Shown here piece by piece: positions 1 through 5,133 of a DNA stretch of 7,977 bases (position 1 is the first letter of the stretch; the number at the start of each line of letters is the position of its first letter). The stretch covers positions 18,675 to 26,651 of the forward strand of contig PBYT01000008.1 of NCBI GenBank assembly GCA_002729755.1. The letters are read 5' to 3'. A program made the translations under genes and the position numbers. The DNA is from Flavobacteriaceae bacterium (GTDB taxonomy: Bacteria; Bacteroidota; Bacteroidia; Flavobacteriales; Flavobacteriaceae). The notes under the pieces were generated by a model. The model worked only from the letters and a program-made list of their open reading frames with translations, did no database searches and had not been told where the DNA came from.

Positions 1-2327
1 TTAGTCCCAGCAGTTAATGATTTATTACCACCAGCACCACGAACGCTATATGCGTCTTTAGGATTATATAATTTTAGTTCAGAATCATTTTTATCAAGTT
101 GATGAATTACTGTAAGATCATCAATAATCCATAGACTTCTTCCTTGAGTTGCAACAATTAGACTATTGTCTTTAATCGTTAAGTCCGTTATTGGAACAAT
201 AGGAAGATTTTTTTGAAACTTTTCCCAACTTTTTCCATCGTTAAAAGATATATACATTCCTGTTTCTGTTCCGGAATAAAGAAGACCTTTCTTTGTTTTA
301 TCAGATCTAACAACTCTAGTAAAGTGTTCTGACTCTATACCATCTGTAATAAGTTTCCAGCTTTTTCCATAATTATCTGTCCTATATAGATATGGTGTGA
401 AGTCTCCAAGTTTATATCTTGTTCCTGCAACATATGCAGTTCCCTCATCAAATGGAGATGCATCTATACTGTTTATCATCATCCATTCAGGCATTCCTCT
501 AGGTGTTATATTCTCCCAACTTTCTCCTCCGTCTTTAGTTATATGAATTAATCCATCATCACTTCCAACCCAGATTAAGCCTTCTTTTAAAGGTGATTCA
601 TCAACGGCAAATATTGTCGCATAATATTCTACACCAGTATTATCTTTTGTAATTGGCCCTCCTGATGATTGTAATTTTGAAGGGTCATTTCTAGTTAGGT
701 CAGGGCTAATAAGTTCCCAGCTTTGTCCTTCATTTTCTGTTACATGTACATGGTTTGAAAATGTATATAATTTTTTAGGATTATGCTTGCTAAAAACTAT
801 AGGAAAGTTCCACTGAAATCTATATTTCATTTTTTCAACCCCATCACCTAAAGTATTTTCAGGCCAAACATTTATTGGTCTAGAAGATTTTGTGTCATGG
901 TTTAGTCTGTTTAGGAAACCTAAATAATTCCCACCATAAGCTATTTCATTATTTATTGGATCTACAGCAATATGAGCAGACTCAGAACCTGCCGTTGGCT
1001 CCCAATCATTTTCAGTTATATATCTTCCAAAACTTCTATGACCTACTCTTTGAGTTGAATTATCTTGCTGGGCAACATATATTCTATAAGGAAAAGCATT
1101 GTCAGTTGTAACTCTGTAATATTGAGCAGTAGGTTGATTATAATATGTACTCCATGATTTACCACCATCATATGTAACTTGTGCACCACCATCATCTGCA
1201 ATTATCATTCTTTGATTGTCTTCAGGTGCAATCCATAAATCATGATGATCCCCATGAGGTGCATTATTTGCTTTAAATGTTTTTCCACCATCTGTTGAAT
1301 GATGATATCTAACATTCATAATATAGACACCGTTAATATCTTCAGTATCAGCATAAATTTTTGAATAGTACCATGCTCTTTGCCTTAAGGATCTACTATC
1401 ATTAAGGTAGCTCCAAGTCTTACCAGCATCATCAGATCTATAGACTCCACCTTTTTCTTTGTTTTCTATTATAGCCCAAACTCTATCAGAATTAACAGGA
1501 GAAACAGTAACACCTATAATCCCTATTATTCCTTCTGGAAATCCTTTATTATTGTTAATTTTCCCCCATGTTTTTCCGCTATCGGTACTTTTCCATAATG
1601 CCGAGCCTTCACCTCCACTACTAAGACTATATGGAGTTCTTTGCATTCTCCATGTAGAAGCGAATAAGTTTCTAGAATTATTAGGATCCATTACTAATTC
1701 AACTGCTCCAGAATGTTCATTAGAAAAAAGTATTTTTTCCCAATTTTGACCTCCATCAATACTTTTATAAACACCTCTATCATTAGTAGGTTTATATATA
1801 TTTCCAAGAACAGCAGTATATACTATATCTGAGTTTTTTGGATCTATTACAATTCTTGGAATATGTCTAGAATTTGGTAAACCTGAAGATTTCCAAGTTT
1901 TTCCTGCATCTACACTTTTCCATACACCATATCCAGAAGAGACGTTTCCTCTAACAGTTACTTCACCACCTCCTACAAAAATTATATTTGGATCACTTTT
2001 TGAAATAGCTATAGAACCAATACTACCTCCAAAAAAACCATCAGAAATATTTTTCCAAGTCTCTCCTCCATTTGTTGTTTTCCAAACACCTCCACCTGTT
2101 GCCCCAAAATAAAACAAATCTGGATTTCCAGAAACACCCACAACTGCTGCTGATCTACCACCTCTAAATGGACCTATTTCTCTATACTCAACTGATTCAT
2201 GTAGGCTTGAATTATATGTTTGAAGATTATTTTTTTTTGATTTTTTCTGTGAATACACAGAGGTATTGATTAATAATAATCCAATCAATAAATATCCAAA
2301 TAACTTAATGTAATTTTTGTATCTCAT
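1..2327 (-). CDS. Secreted Asp-box/BNR beta-propeller protein (VPS10/sortilin-like), partial at C-terminus
   Basis: The minus strand is open from an ATG at 2327 to the left edge without a stop: 775 codons, with the C-terminus outside the window. Residues 1-26 are a signal peptide (basic MRYKNYIK, then a Leu/Ile-rich core, probable cleavage before Gln27); there is no lipobox Cys, so it should be exported to the periplasm or beyond. Eleven Asp-box motifs (S/T-x-D/N-x-G-x-T/S/N-W/F) begin near residues 84, 138, 189, 247, 298, 344, 385, 530, 597, 650 and 694, which indicates two stacked beta-propellers. The family-typical GPFRGGRS lies at 52-59 and a His-rich HGDHHDLWI at 358-366. Known relatives in Bacteroidota are about 1000 aa and are often labelled 'glycosyl hydrolase' or 'VPS10 domain'. 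Asp boxes are structural, and I see no convincing sialidase catalytic set, so enzymatic activity is not supported; peptide or glycan binding is possible. It is transcribed divergently from the neighbouring hydroxylase gene. Confidence 0.88.
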   Translation of the reverse strand, partial: MRYKNYIKLFGYLLIGLLLINTSVYSQKKSKKNNLQTYNSSLHESVEYREIGPFRGGRSAAVVGVSGNPDLFYFGATGGGVWKTTNGGETWKNISDGFFGGSIGSIAISKSDPNIIFVGGGEVTVRGNVSSGYGVWKSVDAGKTWKSSGLPNSRHIPRIVIDPKNSDIVYTAVLGNIYKPTNDRGVYKSIDGGQNWEKILFSNEHSGAVELVMDPNNSRNLFASTWRMQRTPYSLSSGGEGSALWKSTDSGKTWGKINNNKGFPEGIIGIIGVTVSPVNSDRVWAIIENKEKGGVYRSDDAGKTWSYLNDSRSLRQRAWYYSKIYADTEDINGVYIMNVRYHHSTDGGKTFKANNAPHGDHHDLWIAPEDNQRMIIADDGGAQVTYDGGKSWSTYYNQPTAQYYRVTTDNAFPYRIYVAQQDNSTQRVGHRSFGRYITENDWEPTAGSESAHIAVDPINNEIAYGGNYLGFLNRLNHDTKSSRPINVWPENTLGDGVEKMKYRFQWNFPIVFSKHNPKKLYTFSNHVHVTENEGQSWELISPDLTRNDPSKLQSSGGPITKDNTGVEYYATIFAVDESPLKEGLIWVGSDDGLIHITKDGGESWENITPRGMPEWMMINSIDASPFDEGTAYVAGTRYKLGDFTPYLYRTDNYGKSWKLITDGIESEHFTRVVRSDKTKKGLLYSGTETGMYISFNDGKSWEKFQKNLPIVPITDLTIKDNSLIVATQGRSLWIIDDLTVIHQLDKNDSELKLYNPKDAYSVRGAGGNKSLTAGT

Positions 2328-2347
2328 ATTTTTTTAATTTAGCTTTA
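2317..2347 (+). promoter_or_regulatory. Candidate promoter of the hydroxylase gene
   Basis: TTG at 2317-2319, inside the first codons of the divergent propeller gene, is followed after 20 nt by TAGCTTTA (2340-2347), which matches TAnnTTTG except for the last base. The start site would be near 2353, about 30 nt before the ATG at 2383. Its -7 box directly abuts the -7 box proposed for the divergent gene. A chance match in A/T-rich DNA cannot be excluded. Confidence 0.33.
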
Positions 2348-2377
2348 AAAAGTAAAAAAAATAAAGTTAATTACCAA
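2347..2377 (-). promoter_or_regulatory. Candidate promoter of the propeller gene
   Basis: Read on the minus strand, TTG (2377-2375) is followed after 20 nt by TACTTTTT (2354-2347). This fits the Bacteroidota sigma-A pattern TTG-N17-23-TAnnTTTG except for the last base. Transcription would start near 2341, giving a leader of about 14 nt before the ATG at 2327. The region is so A/T-rich that a chance match is quite possible. Confidence 0.35.
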
Positions 2378-2382
2378 TATTT

Positions 2383-3639
2383 ATGGACACATATGCTAAT
2401 ATGCTCCTGATAGCGATACCAATTTTTTTTGTTTCAGCATTACTAGAAGCTCTTTATGGAAATTGGATAAACGATCAAAAGCATAATTTTATGGATACAG
2501 TTTCTAGTTTAACTTCTGGTATAACTAATTTATTATATGATTTATTAGGACTTGGAATTATTATAGTTTCCTATTCTTTTTTATATGAATACCTTATGAT
2601 ATTCAAGATAGAAGAAACTATTTTACTTTATCTAATTGCATTTGTTTGTATTGATTTTGCCAGTTATTGCCATCACTTTTTAAAGCATTCAATAAATATT
2701 TTTTGGAATCAACATGTTATTCATCATAGTAGTGAAGAATTTAATCTTGCCTGTGCTCTTAGGCAAAGTATTACAAATAATTTGGGAATAGGAATTTTCT
2801 TTTTAATTCCTGCTGCTTTGTTTGGAGTTCCACCAAAGGTAATTTCTATTCTAGCTCCTCTACACTTATTTGGTCAATTTTGGTACCACACCAGGCATAT
2901 TGGTAAATTAGGATTTTTGGAATATATAATAGTAACTCCATCTCAACATAGAGTTCATCATGCTATAAACCCTCAGTATATAGATAAAAATTTAGGAGCA
3001 ATCTTCTGCGTTTGGGATAGAATTTTTGGAACTTTTCAAGAAGAATTAGATGAAGTTCCTTGTGTCTTTGGAACTCTAAAACCAGTCAGAACATGGAACC
3101 CTGTTTTAATCAATTTCCAACATTTATGGGGATTAATTAAAGATGCTTGGAATACCAAAAAATGGAATGACAAATTAAAGCTTTGGTTTATGCCTACGGG
3201 TTGGCGACCAGAAGATGTTTTATTAAAATTTCCAAGAAAAACCATAACTAATGTTTTTAGTCAAAAGAAGTATTCACCAGAATATGATTGGAGACACAAA
3301 CTTATGGCAGTCTTTCAATTAATTTGGATCGATATAATTGTATTTATGTTCTTATATAATTTCGGAGATCTAAATTTATTTAGCCGGATATCATATATGA
3401 TATTGATTTTCGTTACAATTTTTGGGTTTACTTCATTGATGGATGGACATAATTGGGCTCTTGTTTTTGAGATTTCCAGATCAATAATTGGTTTAATCAT
3501 AATTATATATTTTTCACAAAATTTCATACTTGAGAATAGCCTTTATTTCACTATAGGGTTTGGATTCTATTTCTTAGTAACCTTTCTAATAACTATACTC
3601 ATTGGACCAAGTTTGCCTAAAAGAGTATTACTCCATTAA
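2383..3639 (+). CDS. Fatty acid hydroxylase/sterol desaturase family membrane enzyme, alkylglycerol monooxygenase-like
   Basis: This 418-aa polytopic membrane protein carries the His clusters of the di-iron fatty-acid-hydroxylase superfamily: H98-x3-H102 (with H97), HVIHH at 111-115 and HRVHH at 189-193. Around them are stretches I recognise from alkylglycerol monooxygenase (AGMO/TMEM195): HHSSEEFNLACALRQS (114-129), QFWYHT (165-170), TPSQHRVHH (185-193) and WDRIFGTF (211-218). Hydrophobic segments lie near 7-24, 50-70, 77-96 and 130-165, and a further four in the C-terminal part (306-325, 335-352, 359-379, 386-408). A soluble stretch at about 215-305 separates them. The length is close to animal AGMO (about 445 aa) and longer than minimal bacterial hydroxylases. 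It probably oxygenates a lipid chain in the inner membrane using di-iron and O2; the substrate (ether lipid, sphingolipid, sterol or carotenoid) cannot be read from sequence. An in-frame TAA at 2368-2370 limits the start; Met7 is an alternative. No Shine-Dalgarno is present. The gene looks monocistronic. Confidence 0.88.
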   Translation: MDTYANMLLIAIPIFFVSALLEALYGNWINDQKHNFMDTVSSLTSGITNLLYDLLGLGIIIVSYSFLYEYLMIFKIEETILLYLIAFVCIDFASYCHHFLKHSINIFWNQHVIHHSSEEFNLACALRQSITNNLGIGIFFLIPAALFGVPPKVISILAPLHLFGQFWYHTRHIGKLGFLEYIIVTPSQHRVHHAINPQYIDKNLGAIFCVWDRIFGTFQEELDEVPCVFGTLKPVRTWNPVLINFQHLWGLIKDAWNTKKWNDKLKLWFMPTGWRPEDVLLKFPRKTITNVFSQKKYSPEYDWRHKLMAVFQLIWIDIIVFMFLYNFGDLNLFSRISYMILIFVTIFGFTSLMDGHNWALVFEISRSIIGLIIIIYFSQNFILENSLYFTIGFGFYFLVTFLITILIGPSLPKRVLLH

Positions 3640-3656
3640 TAAGTCTTTTTCCTACT

Positions 3657-3679
3657 AAATAAAGAGGAACACTTTATTT
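3657..3679. repeat. Perfect inverted repeat after the hydroxylase gene
   Basis: AAATAAAG (3657-3664) and CTTTATTT (3672-3679) are perfect 8-bp arms around a 7-nt loop, 17 nt after the hydroxylase stop. No T-tract follows on either strand, so it is a weak terminator at best. Its right arm overlaps the -33 TTG of the tRNA-Gln promoter. It may be an mRNA 3'-end hairpin, an operator or chance in A/T-rich DNA. Confidence 0.35.
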
Positions 3680-3707
3680 GAATAATGAAAACTTTAACAT
3701 AAATTTG
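3678..3707 (+). promoter_or_regulatory. Promoter of tRNA-Gln (Bacteroidota sigma-A type)
   Basis: TTG at 3678-3680, a 19-nt spacer and TAAATTTG at 3700-3707 give a full match to TTG-N17-23-TAnnTTTG. The predicted start is around 3711-3714, only a few nucleotides before the mature tRNA 5' end at 3717, as expected for a stable-RNA promoter. It is the best promoter match in the window. Confidence 0.72.
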
Positions 3708-3716
3708 TGCACTAAT

Positions 3717-3789
3717 TGGCCTATGGTGTAACTGGCAACACGTCTGGTTTTGGTCCAGAAGAGTCTAGGTTCGAGCCCTAGTAGGCCAA
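3717..3789 (+). tRNA. tRNA-Gln (anticodon UUG)
   Basis: The 73-nt sequence folds into a complete cloverleaf. The acceptor stem is TGGCCTA (3717-3723) with TAGGCCA (3782-3788) and discriminator A3789. The D stem is GTGT/ACAC (3726-3729 with 3738-3741) around an 8-nt loop. The anticodon stem is TCTGG/CCAGA around loop TTTTGGT, with anticodon TTG at 3750-3752. The variable loop has 5 nt, and the T stem CTAGG/CCTAG encloses TTCGAGC. The opening U-A pair is typical of bacterial tRNA-Gln. The 3' CCA is not encoded (CAA follows the discriminator) and must be added by nucleotidyltransferase. It has its own promoter upstream and a terminator at 3845-3874. Confidence 0.96.
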
Positions 3790-3794
3790 CAATT

Positions 3795-3824
3795 TCGTAA
3801 AATGAATTATTATTAATACATTTG
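3795..3824 (+). promoter_or_regulatory. Candidate nusA-infB promoter upstream of the terminator
   Basis: TACATTTG at 3817-3824 is a full match to the Bacteroidota -7 element TAnnTTTG. At a 19-nt spacing the -33 position reads TCG (3795-3797), two of three matches to TTG. Transcription would begin near 3830 and give a nusA leader of about 57 nt containing the whole terminator hairpin. A weaker alternative is TTG at 3834-3836, 19 nt, then TATGTCCC at 3856-3863, which would start within the T-tract and skip the hairpin. Confidence 0.45.
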
Positions 3825-3844
3825 CGACGCATTTTGAGAATTTC

Positions 3845-3874
3845 AGAGGCGACTTTATGTCCCTCTTTTTTTTT
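3845..3874 (+). terminator. Intrinsic terminator between tRNA-Gln and nusA
   Basis: AGAGG-c-GAC (3845-3853) pairs with GTC-CCTCT (3859-3866): eight base pairs with one bulged C, around a 5-nt TTTAT loop. Eight further T residues follow (3867-3874), the classical Rho-independent layout. It should end tRNA-Gln transcripts. Because only 12 nt separate the T-tract from the nusA ATG, it probably also acts as a partial terminator or attenuator in the nusA leader. Confidence 0.75.
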
Positions 3875-3886
3875 AAATAAAGTTTT

Positions 3887-5119
3887 ATGGAAAATATAGC
3901 ACTAATCGACTCGTTTTCGGAATTTAAAGACGAAAAATTTATTGATAGAGTAACTTTGATGGTTATTCTTGAAGAAGTATTTAGAAATACTTTAACAAAG
4001 AAATTTGGCACGGATGAAAATTTTGATATTATCATCAACCCAGATAAAGGAGATCTTGAGATCTGGAGAAATAGGATTGTTGTTGAAGATGGAAAGGTGG
4101 AAGATCCTAATGCAGAAATTGAGCTTAAAGATGCAGTAAAAATTGAACCTGATTTTGAAGTTGGTGAAGAAGTTTCAGAGGAATTTAAGCTTATAGATCT
4201 TGGTAGAAGATCAATACAAAGTTTAAGACAAAATCTTGTTGCAAAAGTCTTTGAACATGATAGTAATAATACTTACAATCAATTTAAAGATAGGGTTGGG
4301 GAAATTTTTACAGCAGAGGTACACCATGTTAGGAGTCGAGAAGTAATTCTTCTTGATGATGATGGAAATGAATTAATTCTCCCTAAGGATAGACAAATAC
4401 CTAAAGATTTTTTTAGAAAAGGTGACAATGTTAGAGGTATTATTGAAAGTGTAGAGTTAAGGGGGAATAAACCGAGAATTGTTTTTTCAAGAACGTCACC
4501 GTTATTTCTTGAAAAATTATTTGAGCAAGAAATCCCTGAAGTTTTTGATGGTTTAATTTCAATTATAAAAGCTGTAAGAATTCCAGGAGAAAAGGCTAAA
4601 GTCGCTGTAGATTCTTATGATGATAGGATAGATCCTGTTGGAGCTTGTGTTGGAATGAAGGGATCAAGAATTCATGGAATTGTGAGAGAGCTTGGAAATG
4701 AAAATATTGATGTTATCAATTATACAAATAATACTCAGTTGTTTATAACTAGAGCTCTTAGTCCAGCAAAAATTAATACACTAAAAATAGACGAAGAGGA
4801 AAAGAGAGTTCAGGTTTTCCTTGATCCAGAGGAGGTCTCTAGAGCAATAGGTAAAGGAGGGTTTAATATTAGACTTGCTGGAAAACTAACAGGATATGAA
4901 ATTGATGTATATAGAGAAGGAGCTGAAGAGGATGTTGAATTAAAGGAATTTAGTGATGAAATTGATGATTGGGTTATTGAAGAATTTAGAAAAGTAGGAC
5001 TTGATAGTGCTAAGAGTATTCTTGAATTGGAAGCAGAAGATTTAATAAAAAGAACTGATCTAGAAAAAGAGACAGTAATGGATGTACTTAAAATTTTAAA
5101 AGAAGAATTCGAAGATTAG
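3887..5119 (+). CDS. nusA: Transcription termination/antitermination factor NusA
   Basis: NusA binds RNA polymerase and nascent RNA and modulates pausing, intrinsic termination and antitermination. The 410 residues show the standard order. The N-terminal RNAP-binding domain is at about 1-125 (NPDKGDLEIWRNRIVVEDG, 51-69), S1 at about 135-202, KH1 at about 225-300 and KH2 at about 303-345. KH1 has RIPGEKAKVAV at 231-241, DPVGACVGMKGSRI at 249-262 and GxxG as GMKG. KH2 has its GxxG loop in AIGKGGFNIRLAGK, 320-333. The C-terminal tail from about 360 is a short helix-hairpin-helix-like segment; the two long acidic AR repeats of E. coli NusA (495 aa) are absent, as is usual in Bacteroidota. An in-frame TAA at 3878-3880 fixes the ATG at 3887. 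There is no Shine-Dalgarno. infB follows after 14 nt, so the two are co-transcribed. rimP, the usual upstream partner, is missing here. The hairpin and T-tract just upstream suggest termination-based, possibly autogenous, control. Confidence 0.97.
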   Translation: MENIALIDSFSEFKDEKFIDRVTLMVILEEVFRNTLTKKFGTDENFDIIINPDKGDLEIWRNRIVVEDGKVEDPNAEIELKDAVKIEPDFEVGEEVSEEFKLIDLGRRSIQSLRQNLVAKVFEHDSNNTYNQFKDRVGEIFTAEVHHVRSREVILLDDDGNELILPKDRQIPKDFFRKGDNVRGIIESVELRGNKPRIVFSRTSPLFLEKLFEQEIPEVFDGLISIIKAVRIPGEKAKVAVDSYDDRIDPVGACVGMKGSRIHGIVRELGNENIDVINYTNNTQLFITRALSPAKINTLKIDEEEKRVQVFLDPEEVSRAIGKGGFNIRLAGKLTGYEIDVYREGAEEDVELKEFSDEIDDWVIEEFRKVGLDSAKSILELEAEDLIKRTDLEKETVMDVLKILKEEFED

Positions 5120-5133
5120 ATAATAAATTATAT

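Noticed and set aside
890..1749. Plus-strand ORFs at 890-1111 and 1459-1749
   Set aside because: They lie wholly inside the minus-strand propeller gene, whose frame is continuous with eleven Asp boxes; their translations show no recognisable domain.
3036..3527. Minus-strand ORFs at 3036-3245 and 3315-3527
   Set aside because: They are antisense to the hydroxylase gene in its conserved and membrane-segment regions, with no family resemblance or start signal.
3790..3886. Riboswitch or small RNA in the nusA leader
   Set aside because: Apart from the single terminator hairpin, there is no second stem or known aptamer motif in fewer than 100 nt.
3778..4038. Minus-strand 86-aa ORF over the tRNA 3' end, terminator and nusA start
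   Set aside because: It crosses the tRNA, the terminator and conserved nusA codons on the opposite strand; no domain is recognisable.
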